Notes under the pieces: generated by a model
Seen by the model: the letters and a program-made list of their open reading frames with translations, nothing else
Told to the model about the DNA's origin: nothing
Database searches by the model: none
Made by a program: the position numbers and the translations under genes
DNA from: Acanthopleura granulata
Taxonomy: Eukaryota; Mollusca; Polyplacophora; Chitonida; Chitonidae
Length of the DNA: 64,000 nucleotides
NCBI GenBank assembly: GCA_016165875.1
Contig: JABBOT010000022.1
Coordinates: 3,561,333 to 3,625,332, forward strand
Direction: 5' to 3'
In this document: piece after piece, positions 23,101-30,692 of the stretch
Numbering within the stretch: the stretch's first letter is position 1
How the letters are laid out: each line of letters begins with the position of its first letter

Positions 23101-25398
23101 CTCTGAGAGCATACACTTTAAATACATGCTGTCAAAGGTGCTAGGTTAAATGAGGCATGGGTTCTCGACATTTTGGACAAAATCAGTAGGTCTTGGAAGA
23201 TCTTTGTGCCATTAAGTGATTGACCGCGCTGTCTAGTCTTGCATGAAGTTTGCTAGATACCACTAGCCTTCCACACATAAAAATGGTTGGCATTATAACT
23301 TGCCACAGCTTGGTGGTTTACTCCGGTAACACCAGCTTCTTCTAACCATATTATACTGGCAGGTACGGTATAAGTGTAAAATAAAATGGCATTAAAAAAC
23401 AGTTGGATAAATCAATATGTGTCTATTAATTTTATTGATGTAAAGGGGATTGTGTGGTGTTTTTTTTCTCAGGTGTAGCATGTGATGACTACGCAGAAGC
23501 TGACCAGAACACGGAAGGGACCAAAGAAATTTCCGCCACGGAGGCTGAGCAGCCAAACAAAGTAGTAAACAAAGGTTAGGGGAATGCCTGTAATTCTGAC
23601 AGTGTTATTGTTAAGGTATTTATTGAATCTGATGTATATTTTTTTTTTTTAACATTTAGTAGTATAAACTGTGGGGGTTCTGACACACCTCCCATTCAGG
23701 TTCTGGGCACATCAAGCCATATGGTGTCCAGCTGCATAAATAATTGGCAATTGTTTATGTAGGCCGGAGCGCATCCACATTCATAAATAAGCTGCAACCG
23801 GATGGAAAACGCACTGGAGGATGCTGCAAACCTTGGCGTCTAGTAGCCAGCCCAATCTCACAAACCGACGCTCCAGTTAGAGGAAAGTGCGGGTAAGGTT
23901 TACCAGTGACCTTGAAATTACAGCGTAATTGTGAATGGCTCCTCGTCGGCTCCTGAGAGCACTGTGGAAAAAGCTGTCTTGGCGATTTCTGCAGGATCCA
24001 TCTTGCCCGCATGCGCAGGAATTCCCCCATCCCGACACCCTGTCGAAGGTGTAACATCGAGACAGCACGCGCTTCTCCCTGTTCCTCTAATGGCTCCTTC
24101 TCTTTCTTTTGTCCAGCCGAGGACGCAGCCTCAGCGTCTTTGTCGATTAATTTGTCCAGTTCGTCTATATTTGCCTGACGAAGAGTTTGAGTCACAGACA
24201 GCGTTCAGTGTAAGATATAGACCACTATTCTCCTAGCTCTAATATATTCGCATACAACCACACCAAAGGTGATTATTTGCAGGGAAAATTGCAACAGGCA
24301 GCTGATGTTAAACAATAGTGCTCCCACATCATAGCACGTGATGTACAGCCAGCTGATCAGTCTTCAGCAGAAGCTTGGCATGCTTTGTTTGGGCCAGCTG
24401 CTGGCGCACTCTGGTCCGCTCTTCCAGAGGGATCACATCATTTTCTTGGAGACATTCTTCAAACAAGTCCCTGTCTTTGCAGTGGGAGATGGCAACCCAG
24501 CATGTCTGCTTGCGTAGATCCTACAGGACTGAGTTATATTTCTGGGTGAGCACCCAGACGCTTTGGTGTGCGTTGGCCTGAGAAAGCCAGCTCGGAGAGC
24601 ATGTCTTTCTTTTTGGTCAGCGCCTTTGAAGCCGAGCAGTCATGGAACCCCCATCATTTATACTGCTCATTGAAATCTGAAAAAAAAATTGATTTATTAA
24701 GTGAAGCTTCATGAATCCTTAAAATGTTCTTTTCTCCTTTGTGGCATTATCTGGGCTAGACAGCCATGAGTTCACATGTAGAAGAATTGATTGAGAAGGT
24801 ATTCTGAAATTGTCCCCAGACAAGAACGCCTCCCTTATCAGTTCAGGACTGTGCAGAATTAGCAGAACAAACTTAAACTGTTGTTCACTGTAAAAACTAA
24901 AGAATTGAAAAAATGATATTCTTTTTTCACTGCATTAAATAGTGAACACTCTTTATTTTCATTGTACAGAGGGCAGTAGGATCATAAGATGATAATATTT
25001 TATTTCAGTTCATTTTTATTACACAGATGGCAGTAGGAACATCAGATGATTATAATTTATTTCAATTCGTTTTCATTGCACAGATGGCAGTAGGAACATC
25101 AGATAATCATAATTTATTTCAATTCGTTTTTATTACACGGATGGCAGTAGGAACAAGAGATGATTATAATTTATTTCAATTCATTTTCATTTCACAGATA
25201 GTAGGAACATCAGATGATTATAATGTATTTCAATTCGTTTTTATTACACGGATGGCAGTAGGAACATCAGATGATTATAATTTATTTCAATTCATTTTCA
25301 TTTCACAGATGGCAGTAGGAACATCAGATGATTATAATTTATTTCCTTCTCTTTCAGAGAATGTTATAAATCGAGACATTCTGACGACTTCTGAGTGA
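7887..25398 (+). CDS. Multi-Tudor germ-granule protein (Tudor/TDRD6/TDRD15-like), 13 coding exons
   Basis: Predicted scaffold that binds symmetrically dimethylated arginine on Piwi-type and other germ-plasm proteins, acting in cytoplasmic germ granules and the piRNA pathway (family knowledge). Coding exons: 7887-8142, 8503-14058, 14515-15706, 16651-16959, 17823-18867, 19219-19384, 19888-20085, 20466-20525, 20666-20716, 21141-21188, 22292-22345, 23473-23574, 25358-25398. They join in frame to 3,026 codons (3,025 residues). Thirteen extended Tudor domains are seen, each with a WYR-type strand followed by F(V/I/L)D(Y/F)GN; these motifs lie near residues 98, 461, 678, 867, 1055, 1248, 1439, 1624, 1831, 2034, 2277, 2531 and 2789. 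No MYND finger or helicase domain is present, which argues against TDRD1 or TDRD9. The giant exon resembles the gene structure of TDRD6/TDRD15; the domain number is closer to insect Tudor (11). The start is the ATG at 7887, with A at -3. Exon 21141-21188 has a weak donor. The exact orthologue is not settled. Confidence 0.9.
8503..14058 (+). CDS. Tudor gene: giant 5.56-kb exon with Tudor domains 1 (second half) to 9
   Basis: A single uninterrupted reading frame of 1,851 whole codons, unusually long beside the rest of this intron-rich window. It holds the rest of domain 1, an R/G/S-rich linker (about residues 185-370), and eight more extended Tudor domains spaced about 190 residues apart. The FVDYGN-type cores start near nucleotides 8535, 9629, 10278, 10846, 11410, 11989, 12560, 13116 and 13738. 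The acceptor is TCTGTCCCTCAG and the donor AAAAG|GTACGA. If the donor is not used, translation runs to TGA at 14076-14078, giving a 1,943-residue nine-domain isoform. Giant Tudor exons are typical of TDRD6 and TDRD15. Read from the sequence; function is by family. Confidence 0.93.
8800..9357 (+). other. R/G/S-rich low-complexity linker between Tudor domains 1 and 2
   Basis: About residues 185-370 of the Tudor protein have no Tudor signature. They are rich in Ser, Gly, Arg, Asp and Lys, with a run of serines (nucleotides about 8995-9030) and scattered RG, GR and RRW motifs. It is probably disordered. All other neighbouring Tudor domains in this exon are packed without such a linker, so it stands out. 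An arginine-rich disordered segment could itself be methylated or bind RNA; that is inference only. Confidence 0.7.
14515..15706 (+). CDS. Tudor gene: exon with Tudor domain 10 and most of 11
   Basis: The exon starts after TTTCAG and ends at ACAA|GTAAGT. Domain 10 is canonical (ARFSQDEGWYRAKV, then FFVDYGNTA). Domain 11 is degenerate: the first cage aromatic is replaced by Ser in ALSAEDEMWYR, and the core reads FVDFGY, so the Asn that contacts the methyl-arginine guanidinium is Tyr. The two domains are joined by a Ser/Thr-rich linker. The second half of domain 11 continues into the 309-base exon at 16651. Confidence 0.88.
15876..15950 (-). repeat. SINE tail fragment, family A, in a Tudor-gene intron
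   Basis: It starts with a (TATT)n run, then GATTGGTGTTTTTACGCC, GTACTCAAGAATATTTCAC and GACGGCGGGA. This is the reverse complement of the family A tail seen near 26720-26800. Only the 3' end is present, as is usual for truncated retroposons. Confidence 0.7.
16651..16959 (+). CDS. Tudor gene: exon ending Tudor domain 11, with a 13-residue tandem duplication
   Basis: It joins the previous exon as AA|G (Lys) and the next as GA|G (Glu). The first part (IVLVGEEEDCIVQLLDMG) is the end of an SN-like half of an extended Tudor domain. The last third carries an exact 39-bp tandem duplication at 16868-16906 and 16907-16945, encoding SDGGVFATPTAVK twice, then a broken third start. The repeat probably lies in a flexible linker. 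Confidence 0.82.
17030..17330 (+). repeat. SINE-like copy, family B, in a Tudor-gene intron
   Basis: It begins with an A-box-like GTGGCTAAATGATAGAGC and later has GGGTTCATTACC at the B-box place. The body holds GCCAATGGGTAGTGG with TTTACTCC following. It is diverged from the copy at 640-900, and the ends are approximate. Confidence 0.4.
17495..17740 (+). repeat. Nearly full-length tRNA-derived SINE, family A tail
   Basis: The head is tRNA-like: an A-box-like TGGCTCAGATGATTAAAGCG near 17505 and a B-box-like TTCGAATCC near 17565. The 3' end, CATATAAGTGAAGTG to AAACACCAAGCAAATAAA, matches the family A tail. It lies in the intron between the exons at 16651 and 17823. Confidence 0.6.
17823..18867 (+). 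CDS. Tudor gene: exon with Tudor domain 12 and first half of 13
   Basis: The acceptor TTTTTTCAAAG precedes GGGGATTCC, and the donor is CCAG|GTAACA. Domain 12 has VSVSHAESPGRFWCQL, then CNEDQQYYRAKV and FYVDYGNVE: the first cage aromatic is Cys and the usual WYR is YYR, but Tyr, Tyr and Asn of the core remain. After an acidic linker, domain 13 begins with LEVFVCNITDPGNFGVQL and AQFSDDDAWYRAKI. The intron interrupts domain 13 just before its VDYGN strand. Confidence 0.88.
19219..20085 (+). CDS. Tudor gene: two exons completing Tudor domain 13
   Basis: Exon 19219-19384 follows TTGTTTTAG and begins directly with VLYVDYGNSE, the core of domain 13. It ends AAAG|GTAACT. Exon 19888-20085 follows CTTCTTTCAG, encodes the SN-like remainder (KTLKARVSKKENGLYHVYLF) and ends CTGG|GTAAGG. 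All five cage positions of domain 13 are present (F, Y, Y, Y, N). From here on every internal exon is phase 1 at both ends. Confidence 0.87.
20466..23574 (+). CDS. Tudor gene: five tiny symmetric exons encoding an acidic C-terminal tail
   Basis: Exons 20466-20525 (60 nt), 20666-20716 (51), 21141-21188 (48), 22292-22345 (54) and 23473-23574 (102) each have an AG acceptor and a GT donor, are multiples of three, and start and end in phase 1. They encode short Glu/Asp/Asn/Thr-rich pieces with no known domain. Any of them can be skipped without changing the frame. The weakest is 21141-21188, whose donor is GAAA|GTACAG; if that donor is not used, translation ends at TGA 21227-21229. Phase agreement across all five is the main support. 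Confidence 0.7.
22970..23060 (+). repeat. 16-bp GC-rich minisatellite, about 5-6 copies
   Basis: Tandem copies of a unit of the form GGTGCCAGGYGCYGAG in an intron of the Tudor gene. Its GC content contrasts sharply with the AT-rich intron around it. Confidence 0.85.
23095..23400 (+). repeat. SINE-like copy, family B
   Basis: The blocks GGTGGTTTACTCCGG, CACCAGCTTCTTC and GTATAAGTGTAAAATAAAA match the second half of the copy at 640-900. It sits directly after the 16-bp array in the same Tudor-gene intron. Its 5' limit is uncertain. Confidence 0.4.
23755..24650 (-). pseudogene. Unrecognised broken coding-like segment inside a Tudor-gene intron
   Basis: On the minus strand, 24640-24325 reads as helical, charged protein with at least one frameshift and one stop. 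It includes LTKKKDMLSELAFSGQ, then DLRKQTCWVAISHCKDRDLF and VIPLEERTRVRQQLAQTKHA. A further open stretch of 146 codons follows at 24195-23755, with NIDELDKLIDKDAEAA. Composition and codon pattern look like decayed coding sequence, perhaps from a mobile element or processed copy. The family is not recognised. It is antisense to the Tudor gene. Confidence 0.35.
24951..25357 (+). repeat. 57-bp tandem array ending at the terminal Tudor exon
   Basis: About six to seven copies of a 57-bp unit that contains GGCAGTAGGAACATCAGATG, then an ATAATTTATTTCAATTC stretch, and ends TTTCATTNCACAG. Because 57 is 19 codons, the array is open in one frame. Each copy ends with a pyrimidine-rich AG resembling a splice acceptor; the real acceptor at 25357 follows the last, altered copy. 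Confidence 0.88.
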
Positions 25399-25431
25399 TG
25401 ATATTTCTTGCTGATGATGTACATATTATAG
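25358..25431 (+). CDS. Tudor gene: terminal coding exon with stop
   Basis: It follows the strong acceptor CTTCTCTTTCAG, accepts phase 1, and encodes ENVINRDILTTSE before TGA at 25396-25398. A good donor-like sequence, TATAG|GTAAGT, follows at 25432, 34 bases beyond the stop, so the exon may be spliced to a 3' untranslated exon. It lies directly after the 57-bp tandem array, whose copies end in acceptor-like CACAG. Confidence 0.65.
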
Positions 25432-25560
25432 GTAAGTGTACAGTTTGTGGCTGGCAAAGCCACTTGTCGTCTAGGCATAAGTTAGGTATTATCAAACTGT
25501 TGGAACCAGACTGGTGTTGTCGGGCATCAGGGGACTGCATGACTGGCCTTGTTGTGAAAC

Positions 25561-26440
25561 GTTACTTATGCAGAAGACAGTAGGGGCAGGTTGTTCAAGA
25601 GTATCAGACGGTAAATCAGAGACACAATCCAAGCCTTGGACTTTATACGTTATTTATGCAGAAGACAGTAGGGGCAGGTTGTTCAAGAGTATCAGAAGGT
25701 AAATCAGAGACACAATTCAAGCCTTGGACTTAATACGTTACTTATGCAGAAGACAGTAGGGGCAGGTTGTTCAAGAGTATTAGAAGGTAAATCAGAGACA
25801 CAGTCCAAGCCTTGGACTTTATACTCTACTTATGCAGAAGACAGTAGGGGCAGGTTGTTCAAGAGTATCAGAAGGTAAATCAGAGACACAGTCCAAGCCT
25901 TGGACTTTATACGTTACTTATGTAGAAGACAGTAGGGGAAGGTTGTTCAAGAGTATCAGAAGGTAAATCAGAGACACAGTCCAAGCCTTGGACTTTATAC
26001 GTTACTTATGTAGAAGACAGTAGGGGAAGGTTGTTCAAGAGTATCAGAAGGTAAATCAGAGACACAGTCCAAGCCTTGGACTTTATACGTTACTTATGCA
26101 GAAGACAGTAGGGGCAGGTTGTTCAAGAGTATCAGAAGGTAAATCAGAGACACAATTCAAGCCTTGGACATTATACGTTACTTATGCAGAAGACAGTAGG
26201 GGCAGGTTGTTCAAGAGTATTAGAAGGTAAATCAGAGACACAATTCAAGCCTTGGACTTAATACGTTACTTATGCAGAAGACAGTAGGGGCAGGTTGTTC
26301 AAGAGTATCAGAAGGTAAATCAGAGACACAATTCAAGCCTTGGACGTTATACGTTACTTATGCAGAAGACAGTAAGGGCAGGTTGTTCAAGAGTAATAAA
26401 AGGTAAATCAGAGACACAGTCCAAGCCTTGGACATTATAC
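25561..26440 (+). repeat. 88-bp minisatellite, 10 copies
   Basis: Ten head-to-tail copies of an 88-bp unit starting GTTACTTATGCAGAAGACAG and containing GGCAGGTTGTTCAAGAG and CAAGCCTTGGAC. Copies start at 25561, 25649 and so on at 88-bp steps with few differences. The array lies just after the Tudor stop codon, in the probable last intron or 3' flank. Confidence 0.93.
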
Positions 26441-26612
26441 GTTACCCTTTAAATGGTGTACAACTCTGTGCTGCTGTAAACAAACTTTCCATGTGTTTCT
26501 GAACCATGCCAAGAACAGGAGACTCAATAGTAAAGTGGTGACTAGCAAATCTGTAGATGTGCCAGTTACATTCGTGTTAATTGTGAGATTATGATGTTTA
26601 TTAATCGTGAAT

Positions 26613-26800
26613 GGGGCTCCCGTGGCTCAGTCGGTTAGCGTGCTAACGCAGCGCAATGACTGAAGCCTCCCACCAATGCTGGTCGTGGGTCGTGGGTTTC
26701 CTCAGTTGCCCAGTTTCCTCTCACAATAATGCTGGTCGCTGTCGTATATGTGAATTATTCTTGAGTACGACGTAAAACACCAAGCAAATAAACAAATAAA
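26613..26800 (+). repeat. tRNA-derived SINE, family A, with head, tail and target-site duplication
   Basis: It starts GGGGCTCCCGTGGCTCAGTC, a tRNA-like A-box region, and ends with TTCTTGAGTACGACG, AAAACACCAAGC and an AAATAAA tail. The middle is shortened. The flanks CGTGAAT before and CGTGAAT after, within longer near-matches, look like a target-site duplication from retroposition. Confidence 0.75.
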
Positions 26801-27156
26801 TTATTCGTGAATAGTTAGGTCATACGAAGTCAGGATTATCTCAGGATTGCAACAAAGCTTAGACATTATGGGGACAATGCAGGCGATAGGCCTGGGTTCC
26901 AGGTTGGTGAATGGAAGAGTCTAGTTAGCTGCAAACTACGTTGTCATGGAACTCCATAAACAGGCTCTTATATGTTGACAAACTCCTATGCGAACTTCAT
27001 ATTACAGTCTGTGAGTGATGTGGGATTATATATGTGGTGAAATCTAGCTCTCTTTTAGTGTGAAATACTTCATATCGGTATTTTCTGATGTTTCACTATT
27101 ATTTAAATAATACTTAATTGATGCATGTTAATTTTGTTGGTTTTCTCTGTTGGCAG

Positions 27157-27560
27157 AAACCTGATGTCCAGTAACTGCTGTGCGTTATCTCGTTTAAGGA
27201 AATCCACCCTAACATGTCGTTGTGTGCCAGACTCTGGGCGGTGGGAGTTAGGGAATGATAGCAAAATTAACATTGACAGCCACCGCAGATCATTGAGTCT
27301 GGGACCATTACACAAAGGGAGGGGAATCAGTTGGTCAGAGGAAAACAAAGCATGTTACAGAGGCACCTTGTTACAAACGTGATAAACGTACCGTGTTGTT
27401 GTCCTACCTTCCGCAAGAACACTGGGGATGGAAATCGAATTAACACTTACATAAAATGCCTAAAGCAAAAGATCACGGACTAAATTGGCTCAAAATATGT
27501 TGTCTGCAGCAGCAATAAATAGACTTCACAATTAAATAAAGAATCAGTTACCATCAGTTA
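27157..27560 (+). other. Possible 3' untranslated exon of the Tudor gene with poly(A) signals
   Basis: An acceptor-like TTTTCTCTGTTGGCAG ends at 27156. AATAAA-type signals lie near 27513 and 27533. Together with the donor at 25432 this suggests a 1.7-kb intron in the 3' untranslated region, which would contain the 88-bp array. If the exon ending at 23574 were spliced here directly, the frame would stop after two codons. Inferred from splice and poly(A) motifs only. Confidence 0.35.
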
Positions 27561-27694
27561 TCTTATGAAATTGTACTAAGGCAACAACAGAAGGAAAATA
27601 TTTAATTCAGATGCAAGAGAAGAGGATTTTAAAGAAGACCACTGATCCACCCCCATGATTGTCATAGTCCCAGATGCATTATCATAAAGATGAT

Positions 27695-27840
27695 GTTCGT
27701 AAGAGAGGTTTTGTAATCTAAACTCAACTTAACGTGTATAGTGCCATAAGAGGTTTTGTAATCTAAATCCCACTTAACCTGTGTAGTGCCATAAGAGGTT
27801 TTGTAATCTAAACCCTTCTTAACATGTGTAGTGCCATAAT
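27695..27840 (+). repeat. 45-bp tandem repeat, 3 copies
   Basis: Three copies of a unit containing AAGAGGTTTTGTAATCTAAA and GTGTAGTGCCAT, 45 bp apart, in the 3' flank of the Tudor gene. Confidence 0.85.
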
Positions 27841-30557
27841 TTCAAAGTCATGGAGAATGATTTTTTTTGTGTGTGTAAATATTTAGTTTTTGGCTTTCAT
27901 CCTTCAATATCTTCTTTGAAGGTGAAAGTCAGCTTGTATCATAGTTTCTATACAAAAAGAGCTATTTAAGTGCTATGCAGAACTGTTTACAGTAATTAAG
28001 AAAATGTTAATGAAACAAGTAAACCCTATTCCTGTGTGAAGTATAGCTCATGAGCAGTAGTATTTTGCTTATCCTTTTTCCATTTCATCCAGGTATGAAA
28101 ATGTTATTTTCACCCCAACAAAATACATGTGGACTCTCCAATGTCAACACAGCAGAAGTCTTCTAAATATTATTTTCCTGTGAACACACTCAACTGTTGT
28201 TTGTGAAGACAGTTTTCTTTTGTGAACTTCAGTCGTCACTTGTCGAAACATCTAATCATGTAAGAATACTGTGTGTGTGTCCACTAGTCAGTGATGTATC
28301 ATAAACCCAAGATGATGTGATAAAAAGCTATGTGTCTATTATTTATCTAAGAGTTGTGGGGACACAACAGCAATTGCCTGTTCTGTCTTACATTGAATGT
28401 TGAGTAGATATGGGGTTATTGTAGCATTTCATTTGCAAATCGTGATGGTTTCTTGATGCAAGTATTTAAACCTACTGCATATGAACTGTGACAGTAAATA
28501 TCTGTGTAAAAATTTGCAAGATCTCCACCAGTCAGCCAGTAAATGGACATGCTCATGAGTTGGAAATGTGACTTGAAAATATGTATTTCAACCTCAGAAG
28601 TTTACATTTGGATAACCCAACTATTTGCTTTGTGAAGAGAAATCAGACCATTTGATTTCTTTTTTTTTTTCAAAGAAAAAAAAAGAAAAGCTCATGGAGC
28701 TTTAGGCAACACATCATCTTAAAGTTTTGAACGTGATATCCTTGTGATATTGCCAAAGCAGAAAAGAAGGGGAAAAAGAACATGGGGATCTGTGGACAGT
28801 ACTCTGAGTCCTGGGCTAAGCAGGTTTGCAGTAGTATTCGTGTCTTATATCTGTATTTCAAGCTTGATGTTAATGACAGTACCCCTTTGTCTAGTATAGT
28901 GAGGCCACTTTGTACATAAGTCATATTTTTATATGAACAAATTGTTACATATTTTTTATATATGTGAAAATCTTGCATATGTGTTTCCCCTGGTTGCATT
29001 AATCAGTTGTTTGTGGGTGAAATTACCTCCCCTGAACAGGTCATCTACTTGCAAGTTCCTGATCATCACAGGTCAACTAAGTTGCATCAGGTGGAATGTA
29101 CCTTGAATTTTTTTCTCCCTTTTCTGGTTACTGACTTGGTTAATATTAAATCCTTGTAATGTAACCTTGATAACATGCGCTAAGTGAATGGTTCATTGGT
29201 TTTACTTGTGTGTGCAGCGTACAAAAATAAAGATCAGTGTGAGTCTTGTTAAGAAAAAAATACAACACAGAACATACACAGCTTTCATGCAGAATGCATT
29301 TGGGTGGGGCCTGATTTTCATAACCTGCAGTTTCTGTTTGTTCTGTTAAGGTATATATATTGTTACATGTATGTACAAAACTCGTGGTTGTTTTCGCAGT
29401 AAGTTGACATTGGAGACTTGTCTGAAATGACTTGCCACCTGCTGCAGATGCACTAGAAAACTCCCATTCTTCCAATTATTTTCAAGAGTAGTATCATGTT
29501 TTTGGTATACCAAAAAAAAAGTGTTTAATTTGCTTTTGACTTTAAATAAATGTTCATGCGTTTAGTTGAATTTTTGCTTGTGTTCTTTGTTTGTGTTTTT
29601 TTTTTTTTTTTTGGCACAGGTAACAGTTTTTAGTGTTTTTGAAAGTATCAGGGTGTCTGTAACCATGTTGAAGATCGAATTAAAGGCCAGCTGTTTTATG
29701 TTCCTCCGTCTTTAGAAAAGCGTCATTGGTGTAATTTAGAGTGGGAGTTAAAATGAATACTCTCAATTGAGAGCCTGTGAGTTGAGTTGGCTGGCTTAAA
29801 TCCGCTGGGAAGCAAGGAGCAGTATAAACCAGGACTAGGACAAAATGTTCATGTTACCCTCAAGCCCATTCTGGTTCAGGAGATGAAAGCGCTGACCTAC
29901 CAGCTTGACGAATTAGTTTACGTGTTTGAGCTCAGATCCTCCCAGTGGTCAGGTAACTGACAAAGGGTGCTCGGAACACTCAAGTTTCCTCCACCCCTGA
30001 ACAGGACTGCTGGGTAAGGAACTGAAAAACTTTTGAGTATTGGTACGATGTTAAGGCTTATCGAATTATAATTTGTTGTAGTCCAGTTTGTTCAAACATG
30101 GGAGAGTTTGATGGTCAACGAGGTCAGTTTGAGAGACTGACATCACAGAGCTGCTTGTTGTCAAGTTACAAATGGTTGCCAAAATTTGTACCTTAAAGGA
30201 AAAGTATTAAGATAAGTTGTCATCAACTTATCTGTTGTCATCAAACACAGCTAACTTCTTACTGGGTATTATTTTGTTTTTCTCGAAAGGTTCTTGAAAT
30301 AGAATTAAATGCACTTGATCTTTGAAGTTGCAATTTATGGACCATGGGCCTATTTGCTTTGTTGGGCGTAAGTGACAGGACAGGATGGCTAATGACAAAA
30401 TTGTTATGAAGTGCATTATACAGGTAAACAAAAGATTTAAAACGCCATTTCCTGATTTGGGACATAGTCTTAATTATGCGGTGTATGTGAACTGAAGCTA
30501 GGTGGCCTATTCTTTTAACCCATTGATTTCAAGCATCGCTGACTAAGGCTTTTCAAA

Positions 30558-30692
30558 GGCCCGTTTTACGAATAGGGTGTAACGCTACGTCTAATGTATC
30601 GGTAACTACCATGGCAATGTATCTCTACAATATGCGTTGTCGAGACAGTTACGTTTGACATGACATACACACTGTTCGTGAAACGGTCCCCT
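30558..30692. mobile_element. Short MITE-like element with inverted ends
   Basis: The left end GGCCCGTTTTACGAATAGGG and the right end CTGTTCGTGAAACGGTCCC are inverted repeats with few mismatches, about 135 bp apart. The centre contains TAACTACCATGGCAA. It is non-coding, so it would be mobilised by an enzyme made elsewhere. Confidence 0.6.

Noticed and set aside
25027..25398. A 123-codon open frame with 19-residue repeats
   Set aside because: Produced by the 57-bp array in the Tudor-gene intron. Only its last 13 codons (after the acceptor at 25357) fit the gene model, and decoy acceptors in the array would enter another frame.
25561..26440. Regular repeats that could be taken for a CRISPR array
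   Set aside because: Units are head-to-tail with no unique spacers, and the window is eukaryotic.
26613..26690. tRNA gene
   Set aside because: The A-box region is tRNA-like but no matching B box, acceptor stem or anticodon arm follows; it is the head of a SINE.
27125..27382. An 85-codon open frame after a good splice acceptor
   Set aside because: The phase needed from the Tudor exons gives an immediate stop; better explained as untranslated exon sequence.
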